A stretch of 64,000 bases of DNA from Pseudomonas sp. MUP55 (GCF_034043515.1 NZ_CP138214.1:4836001-4900000), one strand, 5' to 3'; counted from the stretch's first letter, positions 28,807-38,406 are shown. Notes: generated by a model not told the origin, from the sequence alone. Numbers and translations: made by a program.

Positions 28807-29513
28807 GAGCGGCTCACGCTGGCGGTGAACTGATAACCGCCATTGCGCACGGTGCGGATCATCGCCGGGCGTTTGGTATCGAACTCCAGCTTGCGGCGCA
28901 GGCGACTCACTTGCACGTCAATGCTGCGGTCGACGGCGTCATGGCTATGGCCGTGCGCCAGGTTCAGCAACTGTTCGCGGGTGAGCACGCGCTGGGGATG
29001 CTCAAGGAACACCAGCAGCAGGTCGAATTCGCCCGACGACAGCGCAATCATCACCTGGTCGGGTGAGCGCAACTCCCGGCGCGTGAGGTCCAGTTGCCAG
29101 CCGTCAAAACGGATCAGCGGGCGCGCGGTCTGCCCCGCAGGCGGTCGGCTTTCACCCGCGCGGCGCAATACCGCACGCACCCGCGCCAGCAGTTCGCGGG
29201 CGTCGAAGGGTTTGCTCAGGTAATCGTCGGCGCCCATTTCCAGGCCCACCACGCGGTCGCTGAGCTCACCCATGGCGGTGAGCATGATCACCGGCGTCGC
29301 ATAGTGCTGGCGCAGACGCTGGCACAGCAGCAGGCCGTTATCGCCGGGGAGCATCAGGTCGAGAATGATCAGGTCGGCGGGCTGATGTTCCATGGCCGTC
29401 CACAGCTCGGGGCCACTGGCGACGGTCTCTACCGAATAGCCGTGTTGCAGGAAAAATTTCTTCAGCAGGGCGAGGACTTCAAGGTCATCGTCGACGATTA
29501 ACAGGTTACTCAC
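28803..29513 (-). CDS. OmpR-family response regulator
   Basis: A 236-residue DNA-binding regulator. The receiver has LIVDDD, the phospho-acceptor in LIILDLMLPGDNG and LSKPFDARELLARVRAVLRR; the winged-helix output domain shows LTREQLLNLAHGHSHDAVDR and DVQVSRLRRKLE. The start is a GTG at 29513 without a clear ribosome-binding site. It forms an operon with the kinase that follows, overlapping it by 4 bases. Confidence 0.94.
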   Translation of the reverse strand: MSNLLIVDDDLEVLALLKKFFLQHGYSVETVASGPELWTAMEHQPADLIILDLMLPGDNGLLLCQRLRQHYATPVIMLTAMGELSDRVVGLEMGADDYLSKPFDARELLARVRAVLRRAGESRPPAGQTARPLIRFDGWQLDLTRRELRSPDQVMIALSSGEFDLLLVFLEHPQRVLTREQLLNLAHGHSHDAVDRSIDVQVSRLRRKLEFDTKRPAMIRTVRNGGYQFTASVSRS

Positions 29514-29800
29514 CGGCAGGCTTCACTGGGCTGGGTAAAGCCGCCATCTAAAACTATTCAAGGCTGTCCGTCATATATTTCAACCGTGCAATAAAGCGTC
29601 AACAGCGCAATAAACCTGACATCTTCGTGCACGGCTGCCATGCAAGCATCAGCCTCGCTTTTGATCGCTGTAATGCTTTTAAACATCGCAGTCATATTTT
29701 GCAGCGACGCGTTTATAGCGGCCTCATTTGCGCTGCGATTAAGGTTGGCCTGGCTTCGCGCCAATAGGCGAAGCCATCCTATCCTCAAGAAGGAACATCC
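29514..29800. other. Intergenic stretch upstream of the response regulator
   Basis: Holds the promoter region of the minus-strand two-component operon. I see no recognisable repeat. A minus-strand open frame (29558-29821, GTG start) crosses it but has no ribosome-binding site or homology that I recognise. Confidence 0.4.
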
Positions 29801-30007
29801 ATGATCAGCGGAATCAATCACTCACTGGGCAACTTTCAATACCCACCTCTGCAGCAGGATGATGCAGAGCCCCAGCGAAGGAAACGCAGCATCGACTCCA
29901 CACGGATGCAATTGAATAGCGCCGAGCCTGATGGCACGGCGACCAATGATCGTTCCAGAAAAAGAAGTGGTGGGCTGGACCACCTGGGGCGGGGCAACCT
30001 GCTTTAA
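29801..30007 (+). CDS. Small basic protein of unknown function
   Basis: 68 codons beginning MISGINHSLGNFQYPPLQQD after a good ribosome-binding site (AAGGAACATCC). The product is polar, rich in Arg, Asp and Ser, with no membrane span; its middle reads RRKRSIDSTRMQ. A 9-bp hairpin (ACGAAGGGC/GCCCTTCGT, 30017-30042) follows at once. I do not recognise it; the polar, disordered look would fit a secreted or effector-like N terminus, or a truncated gene. Confidence 0.45.
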   Translation: MISGINHSLGNFQYPPLQQDDAEPQRRKRSIDSTRMQLNSAEPDGTATNDRSRKRSGGLDHLGRGNLL

Positions 30008-30016
30008 CTGACCGTC

Positions 30017-30042
30017 TACGAAGGGCAGTGCACGGCCCTTCG
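30017..30042 (+). terminator. Hairpin after the small gene
   Basis: ACGAAGGGC and GCCCTTCGT form a 9-bp stem with an 8-base loop, 10 bases after the 29801 reading frame ends. No T-run follows, so termination is uncertain. Confidence 0.4.
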
Positions 30043-30119
30043 TACCTCCCCCTTAACAAAACCATGACATCTGCTCGCTTAAACTCACCGGTTCAATCGA
30101 GCCTGGGACCACGACCTGC

Positions 30120-32012
30120 ATGTCGCACTCCGACACATTGCCCGCCGTACTGGCCGGCCCGCTGCTACGACGCCTCGAAGCTCGGCGTCTGGTGTTGTGG
30201 CTGGTAGCAAGTCGAGCACTGGAACTGACCCTGAAGCTGCATCTGCCCGCCCAGACACTGAACATTACCCTGGACCAGTGCCAGGTAATACCAGTGGGGC
30301 GTCACGCGTTTATTCATTTGATCGATGTGTCGCTGGATGACGCGCTGCCCCTGGACGTCGCGATCAGCTACGACCTGGTATCCGACAACACCGGCATAGC
30401 CGACTGGGCACCGCACCTGCTGTATGCCGACGCTCAATACCCCAGTTTCGTGTTGCATAGCCGTATCCACCAATTGGTGCACGGCTCCTGCCGCAAACCC
30501 CATCACAGTGCCGACGAAGGTTTACTGTGCGTCGACCGTCTGCTGGCCGAAGCCCAAACCCCGGCCGAACGTCCGGCCTTGCTGATGATGAGCGGCGATC
30601 AGGTCTACGCCGACGATGTCGCCGGGCCGATGCTGCGTGCGATTCATGAACTGATCGCACGGCTGGGCCTGTTCGACGAACACCTCGAAGGCGCGGTGGT
30701 CGACGACAGCGCCAGCCTCTACGGGCATCCCGCCAGTTATTATCAGCGTGCCGATCTGCTGCCGGCACTGGACAGCAACGAGACCTTGCGCGAGCGCTTC
30801 TTCGGTGGCGTGAAAAAGCCGATTTTCACCAGCAGCACCGCCGATAACCACCTGGTGAGCTTCGCCGAAGTCATCGCGATGTACCTGCTGGTATGGTCGC
30901 CCACGCCCTGGACGCTGATCACGCTTGAGCGCCCACCGCTGAGCATGGAGCAACAGCAGCGTTACGCCAGCGAAGAGGTTCGGATCAAGCGATTCCGCGA
31001 CGGCCTGCCGGGTGTCGCGCGGGTCTTTGCCCACCTGTCGACCTTGATGATCTTTGACGACCATGACATCACCGACGACTGGAACCTCAGCGCCCAATGG
31101 GAAGAAACTGCCTATGGCCACCCCTTCTCCAGGCGCATCATCGGCAATGCCTTGCTGGCTTATCTGCTGTGCCAGGGCTGGGGCAACCAGCCGGATGCGT
31201 TTGGCGAACTCGTGCGCCAAACCCAGGCGCTGACCACCCAGGCCCAGGCCAACCACCTGGACGCCGCCGCGCAGGACGCATTACTCGAAACACTTCGCAC
31301 ATTCCAGCACTGGCACTACGTACTGCCTACCACGCCAGCATTGGTGGTGCTCGATACCCGCACCCGGCGCTGGCGCAGCGAGTTCAGCCTCAAGCGACCC
31401 TCCGGCCTGCTGGATTGGGAAGCCCTGAGCGAACTGCAGCAGGAGCTGCTCGATCATCCTTCGGCCATTATCGTCTCGCCCGCACCGATTTTCGGCGTAA
31501 AGCTGATCGAGACCGTGCAAAAAGTGTTCAGCTGGTGCGGTTACCCATTGCTGGTGGACGCCGAAAACTGGATGGCCCATCGCGGTGCCGCCCAGGTGAT
31601 TCTCAACATCTTCCGCCACTCCCGCACACCGGGAAACTACGTGATTTTGTCGGGTGACGTGCATTACTCGTTCGTCTACCACGTGCTGATCCGCCACCGC
31701 AACGCTGGTCCTAATATCTGGCAGATCACCAGCAGCGGCATCAAGAATGAGTTCCCGCCACGCCTGCTGGAATGGTTCGATCGTCTCAATCGCTGGCTCT
31801 ACTCGCCACGCTCGCCGCTCAACTGGTTTACCCGGCGCCGCACCATGCAGGTGGTACCGCACATTCCGGAACATGCAGAGGCCGGCGAGCGGTTATGGAA
31901 TTCAGCAGGAATCGGCCAGGTATTTTTCAACGATCAGGGCCAGCCCGAGATGATTTATCAGCACAATGCAGATGGAAAACCTCGCACGAAAATGATCGCG
32001 CCACGCCCCTGA
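30120..32012 (+). CDS. PhoD-like metallophosphatase
   Basis: A 630-residue protein of the PhoD-like alkaline phosphatase/phosphodiesterase superfamily. Metal-site segments are visible: MMSGDQVYADDVAGPML, MIFDDHDITDDWN and YVILSGDVHYSFVYHV. The N-terminal ~110 residues form a separate beta-rich domain. No signal peptide is present, so it is probably cytoplasmic or exported by other means. The substrate is unknown. It is a single-gene unit upstream of a diguanylate cyclase. Confidence 0.88.
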   Translation: MSHSDTLPAVLAGPLLRRLEARRLVLWLVASRALELTLKLHLPAQTLNITLDQCQVIPVGRHAFIHLIDVSLDDALPLDVAISYDLVSDNTGIADWAPHLLYADAQYPSFVLHSRIHQLVHGSCRKPHHSADEGLLCVDRLLAEAQTPAERPALLMMSGDQVYADDVAGPMLRAIHELIARLGLFDEHLEGAVVDDSASLYGHPASYYQRADLLPALDSNETLRERFFGGVKKPIFTSSTADNHLVSFAEVIAMYLLVWSPTPWTLITLERPPLSMEQQQRYASEEVRIKRFRDGLPGVARVFAHLSTLMIFDDHDITDDWNLSAQWEETAYGHPFSRRIIGNALLAYLLCQGWGNQPDAFGELVRQTQALTTQAQANHLDAAAQDALLETLRTFQHWHYVLPTTPALVVLDTRTRRWRSEFSLKRPSGLLDWEALSELQQELLDHPSAIIVSPAPIFGVKLIETVQKVFSWCGYPLLVDAENWMAHRGAAQVILNIFRHSRTPGNYVILSGDVHYSFVYHVLIRHRNAGPNIWQITSSGIKNEFPPRLLEWFDRLNRWLYSPRSPLNWFTRRRTMQVVPHIPEHAEAGERLWNSAGIGQVFFNDQGQPEMIYQHNADGKPRTKMIAPRP

Positions 32013-32127
32013 ACGGCAAGTTTGCCCTATTCAAAGCCCGCCAACGGCGGTGTACAGTAGCTCAGCCACGGAGTCCCGGCGTCAACACCCGCTGGCTTTG
32101 AAGCCAGTCCACGCAGGAAGCGCGTAG

Positions 32128-33141
32128 ATGGACGATACAACCGGCAACGAACCGCTGCGCAATGACTTTTCCGAACTCAGCGCCGACATGTTTCACGCAG
32201 TCATGGAACTGGTCAGCGATGGGGTATGGGACTGGAATGCCAACACCGGGTTCGTCTACCGCAATCCCGGCTGGTACGAGATGCTGGGCTATCCGCGCCA
32301 CTCCCTGGAAAACAGCGTATTCAGTTGGGAGAACCTGATCCACCCCGAGGATTTTGCGCGCGTGATGACCGGGTTTGATGACTATATCTGCCAACGCGCC
32401 CCCCATTACCGAGCCGAGTATCGCTGTAAAAAACACGACGGCACTTACCTCTGGATCGAGGACCGTGGCTACGTCATTGCGCGCAATCCCGACAACTCGG
32501 TAGCCCGCATGGTGGGCGCGCACCGCAATATCCATACACGCAAATCTTCAATAGAGCGTCTTGAAGAGCGTAACCGATCCCTTGAGGCCTTGGTGATCGA
32601 GCGCACCCTTGAATTGTCGCGCGTCAATCAGCAGCTGCGGTTACAGCTGGACGAAAACCGCTCCCTGGCCGAACGGGATGCTCTGACGCGCATCGCCAAC
32701 CGTTATCGCCTGGAACAGGTTTTGCTCCAGCAGTGCGAACGTGCCGAGCGCTTTCGCTTGCCACTGGCCCTGGTGGCGATGGATATCGATGACTTCAAGC
32801 CGATCAATGACCGACACGGCCATGCCGTAGGCGACCAGACGCTGATACAGGTAGTGGAGGGCCTGGAAGCCTGCGTACGGCCAGGTGACCTGCTGGCCCG
32901 CTGGGGCGGCGACGAGTTCATGCTGGTATTGCCCGACAGTACTGTGGAGACGGCGAAGGAGCTGGCCGAAAGGGTGCGCCGTAAAATCCAGGAAATGCCC
33001 GCCGTCGGAGATACCAGGATCACCCTGAGCCTGGGCGTGGTGGAACGGCGGATCGGCGAGTCACCGGCAGCCCTGATGGCGCGCGCCGATCAGGCGTTGT
33101 ATCGGTCCAAAGCGGCGGGGAAGAATGGCGTGTCGGAATAA
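32128..33141 (+). CDS. PAS-GGDEF diguanylate cyclase
   Basis: A 337-residue cytoplasmic enzyme that makes cyclic di-GMP from two GTP. Residues ~15-130 form a PAS_3-type domain (GVWDWNANTGFVYRNPGWYE), a short coiled coil follows (~135-175), and the GGDEF domain holds the intact RWGGDEFMLVLP active site. RPGD five residues before it is a complete inhibitory I-site (RxxD), so product feedback is expected. The ligand of the PAS domain is unknown. The ribosome-binding site AGGAAG precedes the ATG. Confidence 0.95.
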   Translation: MDDTTGNEPLRNDFSELSADMFHAVMELVSDGVWDWNANTGFVYRNPGWYEMLGYPRHSLENSVFSWENLIHPEDFARVMTGFDDYICQRAPHYRAEYRCKKHDGTYLWIEDRGYVIARNPDNSVARMVGAHRNIHTRKSSIERLEERNRSLEALVIERTLELSRVNQQLRLQLDENRSLAERDALTRIANRYRLEQVLLQQCERAERFRLPLALVAMDIDDFKPINDRHGHAVGDQTLIQVVEGLEACVRPGDLLARWGGDEFMLVLPDSTVETAKELAERVRRKIQEMPAVGDTRITLSLGVVERRIGESPAALMARADQALYRSKAAGKNGVSE

Positions 33142-33310
33142 ATAACCGGTAGCCGCCTGTGCCCATTGACGCTCGGCGCGTATTGGAGCCTGGCAACCCG
33201 AGCGCACATCGCGACTTTTAATAATGATCCGGCGACTTTATTTCGTTTGCGGCAAGGGCACTGGCGCGGCTTAGATAAAACCCAGCCCATCACTGCCGAG
33301 TCAACGATTC

Positions 33311-34561
33311 ATGAGCCGCGAAACGATCAGCCAATCGATCTCCATCGTCCACCCCATCAGCCTCAGCCACGGTAAAAACGCCGAAGTCTGGGACACCGAG
33401 GGTAAGCGCTATATCGATTTTGTCGGCGGCATTGGCGTACTCAACCTTGGCCATTGCCACCCGGCCGTGGTGGACGCCATTTGCGCGCAAGCAACCAGGC
33501 TCACTCACTATGCGTTCAACGCCGCGCCGCATGTGCCCTATATCGAATTAATGGAGCGCCTGACCGCCTTTATTCCGGTGAGCTACCCGGTCAGCGGCAT
33601 GCTCACCAACAGCGGTGCCGAGGCTGCGGAAAACGCCTTGAAGATAGTGCGCGGCGCCACCGGCCGCACGGCGGTGATCGCGTTCGACGGAGCGTTCCAT
33701 GGGCGTACCCTGGCCACCCTCAACCTCAATGGCAAAGTGGCGCCCTACAAGCAAAAGATCGGCGTACTGCCAGGTCCCGTGTACCACCTGCCCTACCCCA
33801 GCGCCGACAACGGCGTGACCTGCGCCGAAGCGCTGAAGGCCATGGACCGCCTGTTCAGCGTGGAAATCGACGTCAACGATGTCGCCTGTTTCATCATTGA
33901 GCCGGTACAGGGCGAAGGTGGCTTCCTCGCCCTGGATATGGCGTTCGCCCAGGCTCTGCGACGCTTTTGTGACGAGCACGACATCCTGTTGATTGCCGAT
34001 GAGATCCAGTCCGGTTTCGGTCGCACCGGGCAGCGCTTTGCCTTCTCGCGCCTGGGCATCGAACCCGACCTGATCCTGCTGGGCAAAAGCATTGCCGGCG
34101 GCGTGCCGCTGGGGGCGGTGGTGGGTCGCAAGGCACTGATGGACAACCTGCCCAAAGGCGGGCTGGGGGGGACCTACTCCGGCAACCCCATCGCCTGCGC
34201 CGCCGCCCTGGCAACGCTCGACGTCATGACCGATGAACACCTGCAGGCATGGGGCGCTCGGCAGGAAGAGGCCATCGTGCGACGTTATCAAGCGTGGCGC
34301 GCGCAACACCTGTCGCCCTACCTGGGCCGTCTCACTGGTGTGGGTGCCATGCGTGGCATTGAACTGGCGCATGCCGACGGCACGCCCGCCGCCAAGCAAC
34401 TGAGCCAATTGCTGAGCCTGGCGCGCGCTGCCGGCCTGCTGCTGATGCCCAGCGGCAAGTCGCGGCACATCATCCGTTTGCTGGCCCCGCTGACCATCGA
34501 GCCGGCCGTGCTGGAGGAAGGGCTGGACACGCTCCAGGCGTGCCTTGAGCAACTGGACTAG
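33311..34561 (+). CDS. Class III aminotransferase (GabT-like)
   Basis: A 416-residue PLP enzyme acting on an omega-amino group. The motifs NSGAEAAENALKIVR, AFHGRTLATL, IIEPVQGEGGF, IADEIQSGFGRTG and the PLP-lysine segment LILLGKSIAGGVPLG are intact. 4-aminobutyrate aminotransferase is the nearest general class, but no succinate-semialdehyde dehydrogenase gene is adjacent; a related P. putida enzyme of the same length acts on 2-aminoadipate in lysine catabolism, which is an equally good guess. Confidence 0.9.
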   Translation: MSRETISQSISIVHPISLSHGKNAEVWDTEGKRYIDFVGGIGVLNLGHCHPAVVDAICAQATRLTHYAFNAAPHVPYIELMERLTAFIPVSYPVSGMLTNSGAEAAENALKIVRGATGRTAVIAFDGAFHGRTLATLNLNGKVAPYKQKIGVLPGPVYHLPYPSADNGVTCAEALKAMDRLFSVEIDVNDVACFIIEPVQGEGGFLALDMAFAQALRRFCDEHDILLIADEIQSGFGRTGQRFAFSRLGIEPDLILLGKSIAGGVPLGAVVGRKALMDNLPKGGLGGTYSGNPIACAAALATLDVMTDEHLQAWGARQEEAIVRRYQAWRAQHLSPYLGRLTGVGAMRGIELAHADGTPAAKQLSQLLSLARAAGLLLMPSGKSRHIIRLLAPLTIEPAVLEEGLDTLQACLEQLD

Positions 34562-34673
34562 ACGCGTGCCTTCGCTTGACGCTCTGACGGGGCGCCTTGA
34601 CCTGACTCCCCTGCCCCCTGAAAATGCCCGACGCTTTTTTGTCTCTCCCGTTTACTGAAGTAGTGAAATTTCA

Positions 34674-35390
34674 ATGTCCGATTCGTACACCGCTGAATCC
34701 GCCGAAGCCTCCGTAGTCGCCTTGCACGCCAAAGCCGAGTACGAAAACGCCATCCATCTTTCACAGCATGTGCCAGCGGCCAAGATCATCAGCGAAATGG
34801 TGCTGGACGCGTTTCATACCTCCAAGGAAAGCGACCAGATCCGCGAGTTGCGCCTGGCTATTCGTCAGGCCCACGACGCCTTCGACGATGACAAAGCCTA
34901 CGACCTGATGGGCCAGCTCAAGCAATTGAAGGACGCCGAGGCCGCCGATAACGCCGCCCTGGAAGACCTGAGCAGCAAGTTCTCCATCAGCCGCATCCTG
35001 TCCAGCTTCAAGGACGACCCTGACTTCCAGGAACTGGTCTATGGCCTGGCCCTCAAGGTGCTGAACCAGTCGCACCAGGCCATCAGCAACCCAAGCGCCG
35101 GCAAGGGCAAGGCCGCACGCGCCAAGAAAGAAGCCGAAGTGTTTGTGATCAGCAAGGATGGCATCAGCGTCACCCTGCCGCTGCGCACACCGCGCTCCAA
35201 ACTCAACGTCGACCGTGAAGCGTTCGAGTTCCTGGGGTTCAACTTCGTTGGCGAGGGCGATGAGGCCGAGCTGGACGTGGAGAGCTTTGTGGATAACGCG
35301 GGTACCGAACAGCCGCTGAGCCGCAAGAGCGTGATCACGGCGCTGCAACAGCAGACCGCGTTTGACGGGTACAGCATCGCCCAGCAGTAA
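34674..35390 (+). CDS. Conserved protein of unknown function
   Basis: A 238-residue soluble, acidic protein. The N-terminal ~125 residues are helical with heptad-like spacing (RELRLAIRQAHDAFDDDKAY), followed by a lysine-rich linker (KGKAARAKKEAE) and a C-terminal beta-rich part (VFVISKDGISVTLPLRTPRS). No catalytic motif is visible. The linker might contact nucleic acid, but that is a guess. It stands alone between two aminotransferase genes. Confidence 0.75.
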   Translation: MSDSYTAESAEASVVALHAKAEYENAIHLSQHVPAAKIISEMVLDAFHTSKESDQIRELRLAIRQAHDAFDDDKAYDLMGQLKQLKDAEAADNAALEDLSSKFSISRILSSFKDDPDFQELVYGLALKVLNQSHQAISNPSAGKGKAARAKKEAEVFVISKDGISVTLPLRTPRSKLNVDREAFEFLGFNFVGEGDEAELDVESFVDNAGTEQPLSRKSVITALQQQTAFDGYSIAQQ

Positions 35391-35447
35391 CCCATGCCGG
35401 CATCCACGTGGGAGCTCACCCGCTCCCACGTCAGTGTCCAGGTTGTT

Positions 35448-36542
35448 TCAGCCAACGCGTTGCACCTGCGCGGCAAAAACCTCGCGAAAGCGCTCCATCT
35501 CCTGGCGGTTACCTACCGTCACCCGCACCCACTGCGGCCAGTTCTTCCATACCCGCCCTACCAGCACATGCTGCTCAGCCAGCCGCTCGACCAGCTGTTG
35601 CGCCGGCTGCCTGACGTCGATCATGAAGCAGTTGCTGTGGGAAACCGTGCAGGCAAACCCCAGCCCCTTCAGCCAGGCAATAGTCTCATCCCGCACGCTG
35701 GCATTGAGCGCTTTGCGTTGGCCCAGCAGCTTGACGTCTTCCAGGCTGGCATGGGCGCCCAGCAGGCCGGCACCGGCCGGGACGTTGTCGCCGCCAAACA
35801 CCGCGAGGCGCTCCAGCAGCGCAGGATGGCCGATGGCCAGACCGATGCGCGCACCGGCCATGCCGTAGATTTTCGAGAACGTGCGCAGTACCAGCAGGTC
35901 GTCGTGATCCTTGATCCAGCTCACGCAACTTTGGGCATCGCAGAAGTCGATATAGGCTTCGTCCACCACCAGCACGCTGCCTTCGGGCTTGTTCGCCAGC
36001 GCTTGGTGGATCGCCTCGGTGGGGGTCAGGGTGCCGGTCGGGTTGTTGGGGTTGCACAGGTACAGCATGCCGGCCTGGGGGTCCGCTGCGAGCATGGCCG
36101 GCACATCATGGGCATGCTGGGCATCAAGGTCGACTTCGTGCACCGGTGCCTTGTTCGACTCCGCCGCCTGGCGCGGTACTTCGTAGGACGGCGTGGCCAT
36201 CACCAGGCCACGGGTTGGACCGGTGAACGCCAGCACGGCATAGCGCAGAGCCGCCATGGAGCCGGCGAACACAGCCACGTTGTCCTCGCCGATGCCTTGC
36301 TGCTGGGCAAACAGCGCCGCCAACGCGTACATGTGCGGGTAGGGATAACGCGCCGATGCCGCGTTACCGCGCTGCATGGCCTCGAGCGCCGCTTTCGACG
36401 GCCCATAAGGGCTTTCATTGTAATTGAGCAGTACGTAGTCAGAAGCCGCCGGCGCAGGGCTTGCGAGCGCCCAATCCAGATGCCCAAGCACCGGCAAGGC
36501 CGCACCCAGTGCGAGAACGGACCGACGACTGACGCTGACCAT
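35448..36542 (-). CDS. Tat-exported class I/II aminotransferase (HisC-like)
   Basis: A 364-residue PLP enzyme of the aspartate aminotransferase fold, closest in pattern to histidinol-phosphate aminotransferases. Visible are LLNYNESPYGPS, NPNNPTGTL, VVDEAYIDF and the PLP-lysine segment FSKIYGMAGARIG. The first 30 residues (VSRRSVLALGAALPVLG) are a twin-arginine signal, so the enzyme should act outside the cytoplasm, unlike HisC. The ATG at 36542 follows AAGGAG. The substrate is unknown. Confidence 0.85.
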   Translation of the reverse strand: MVSVSRRSVLALGAALPVLGHLDWALASPAPAASDYVLLNYNESPYGPSKAALEAMQRGNAASARYPYPHMYALAALFAQQQGIGEDNVAVFAGSMAALRYAVLAFTGPTRGLVMATPSYEVPRQAAESNKAPVHEVDLDAQHAHDVPAMLAADPQAGMLYLCNPNNPTGTLTPTEAIHQALANKPEGSVLVVDEAYIDFCDAQSCVSWIKDHDDLLVLRTFSKIYGMAGARIGLAIGHPALLERLAVFGGDNVPAGAGLLGAHASLEDVKLLGQRKALNASVRDETIAWLKGLGFACTVSHSNCFMIDVRQPAQQLVERLAEQHVLVGRVWKNWPQWVRVTVGNRQEMERFREVFAAQVQRVG

Positions 36543-36574
36543 GGTGACTACTCCTTGTAGGCGGACGGGAATTC

Positions 36575-36587
36575 GTACGTGTCGTAC
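36575..36587. promoter_or_regulatory. Palindrome GTACG-TGT-CGTAC
   Basis: A perfect 5-bp inverted repeat with a 3-base centre, 33 bases upstream of the aminotransferase start codon and 230 bases upstream of the divergent XRE regulator gene. It could be an operator for that regulator or another factor. No second copy was noticed in the window. Confidence 0.35.
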
Positions 36588-36818
36588 AGAGGAGTATGAC
36601 GAGGAATATGTCGCCCGATTTAGCATCACCTGGTTAACCCAGCCAACGCCGCCGACCGCGCCTGACCTGCCGGAACGATGCACGCAGCGCTTTATTGTCG
36701 AGGATGACGCATGTAACACTCGTTGCCAGGAAGCCGAAAATACGCCACGACACGCTCTAGGCTGCTGGTCTCGCGCGGCAATGGACGATCATGACAAGAA
36801 GGAACGGGTGAGCACGTG

Positions 36819-37421
36819 ATGCACAGACGGGAAAAAACCGAGCACCTCAAGAGCAACATCAGGTACTTGATCAAAAGTCGCGGCGAAACCCAGCTTTCGT
36901 TAAGCAGCGCCGCCGGGCTGACCAGGACCACCATCTACAACATCCTGGAAGGCAAGGTCGCCAACGTACAGCAGTCGACCATCCGCAAGATCTCCGACTT
37001 CTTTGGGGTCTCCTATGAAGAAATCGAGACCATCAATTTCGAAGCCAAGGAAATCATCGAGAGCAATGTTTCCCCCTTGGGCAACATGAACCCGGCAGCG
37101 GTGCCGGTGCTCAAGGAAAGCCTGCTCATGCAGAACCTGGGCAAGCGCATCGGCGAACTGTCCACGCTGTTTCCGCTGACTTACTACTTCGGCCTGTCCT
37201 GCAATTTGATCGGCGTGCTGCTGGAACACGGGATTCCCGGCATCAATGAGCCGGGGGACCTGCTGATCGTGCAAAAAGGCGTGTCCAGTGACGACAAGGA
37301 AAAGCTGATGTACGACCGCGCTACCAAAAAGCTGTTCATCAGCCTCGAACCCTGCGCGAATTCAGATCGTTTGTGTGTCATCGGCGATATTTTCGAGGAA
37401 CGCTTCAATGACCACGGCTGA
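36819..37421 (+). CDS. XRE-type transcriptional regulator
   Basis: A 200-residue regulator with an N-terminal helix-turn-helix (LSLSSAAGLTRTTIYNILEG, ~residues 25-45) and a ~120-residue C-terminal part containing EPGDLLIVQKG, a segment that looks like the S24/cI-type dimer fold but without an obvious Ser-Lys protease pair. The start is ATG 36819, or GTG 36816. Its 3' end overlaps the transporter gene by 14 bases, so the two are coupled and the regulator probably controls the transporter. Confidence 0.88.
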   Translation: MHRREKTEHLKSNIRYLIKSRGETQLSLSSAAGLTRTTIYNILEGKVANVQQSTIRKISDFFGVSYEEIETINFEAKEIIESNVSPLGNMNPAAVPVLKESLLMQNLGKRIGELSTLFPLTYYFGLSCNLIGVLLEHGIPGINEPGDLLIVQKGVSSDDKEKLMYDRATKKLFISLEPCANSDRLCVIGDIFEERFNDHG

Positions 37422-38286
37422 AGTGAGCGCTGAAAACAGTAAATACAAGCTGCTGGGCTTTGAGAATGACAAACGCCTGGCCGTGGTCATGGTGATCGCC
37501 ACCGGCAAGGTCATCAAGATCAAGCTCAGTGAAGTGCTCAACAGCGAAATGATGGACAACTTCAACAAGCTGGAAATCAAGAACCTCTACAAGAAGTTCT
37601 ACTCGCAGGCCGGCACACTCACCGCGTACGACATGAACGACCGCAATGAGAACTCATGGATGATCTACATCATCCTGAACCTGTTGCTGTTCACGTTTTA
37701 TATCTTCACCAGCATCGCGGCGACCAAACCGATTTACCTGGAATCGATGGGCATCATCGTCACACCGGGCACGTTCCTGTACCCGCTGACCTTCCTGATC
37801 GTGGACCTGCTGAACGAAAACTTCGGGCTGCGCCTGGCCCGCAGGGCGATTCTGTTTGCGTTTGCCAGTAACGCGATGATCATCATCCTGCTCTATAGCT
37901 CGACCTTCCTGCCGGGTTTGCCGGGCTGGAAACTCGATGGGCCTTACAACGACGTGATCCTGCAAGTGTCGTCGGTGCTGATCGCCTCTTCGGTGTCGTT
38001 CCTGGTGTCGGAGAACATCAATTCCTACCTGCTGTGCAAAATCAAGGAACTGACCAACTCCCGATACCTGTACCTGCGGATTTTCCTCAGTACGTTCTTT
38101 GCGGTCATCATCGACAGCTTCCTGTTCTGCTTTATTGCCTTCTATGGCGTCATGCAGACCAGCGACCTGCTGAGCATGATCTATGTACAGATCGCGATCA
38201 AAGTCGGCTTTGCGTTCTTCAATATCCTGCCCGCCTATGGCGCGCGTTCGTTGTTCAAACGCTACCTGACCAGTGCCAGCGCATAA
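37408..38286 (+). CDS. VUT-family transporter (queuosine precursor type) with N-terminal extension
   Basis: A 292-residue protein. Residues ~85-285 are a six-span membrane domain with PLTFLIVDLLNENFGLRLAR, the VUT/YhhQ signature of preQ0/preQ1 or queuine importers. The first ~84 residues form a soluble lysine-rich domain (KYKLLGFENDKRLAVVMVIA) absent from the 221-residue E. coli YhhQ. The ATG at 37408 follows GAGGAACG and overlaps the XRE gene. The convergent neighbour is queC, which makes preQ0, so the locus points to queuosine precursor supply. Confidence 0.88.
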   Translation: MTTAEVSAENSKYKLLGFENDKRLAVVMVIATGKVIKIKLSEVLNSEMMDNFNKLEIKNLYKKFYSQAGTLTAYDMNDRNENSWMIYIILNLLLFTFYIFTSIAATKPIYLESMGIIVTPGTFLYPLTFLIVDLLNENFGLRLARRAILFAFASNAMIIILLYSSTFLPGLPGWKLDGPYNDVILQVSSVLIASSVSFLVSENINSYLLCKIKELTNSRYLYLRIFLSTFFAVIIDSFLFCFIAFYGVMQTSDLLSMIYVQIAIKVGFAFFNILPAYGARSLFKRYLTSASA

Positions 38287-38307
38287 GCTCTATGGGCTAC
38301 TGCTCAT

Positions 38308-38394
38308 GTGGGAGGGGGCTTGCCCCCGATGGCGGTGTGTCAGCTGAACATGCATTCACTGACACGGCCTCATCGGGGGCAAGCCCCCTCCCAC
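38308..38394. repeat. REPIN-type inverted doublet (copy 3)
   Basis: GTGGGAGGGGGCTTGCCCCC and its reverse arm are separated by about 45 bases. The doublet lies exactly between the convergent 3' ends of the VUT transporter gene and queC. Its arms are perfect copies of the window consensus. Confidence 0.92.
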
Positions 38395-38406
38395 ATTTGG
38401 ACCTCA

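Noticed and set aside
29558..29821. An 87-codon minus-strand frame in the gap before the small gene
   Set aside because: It needs a GTG start, has no ribosome-binding site and overlaps the start of the better-supported plus-strand small gene.
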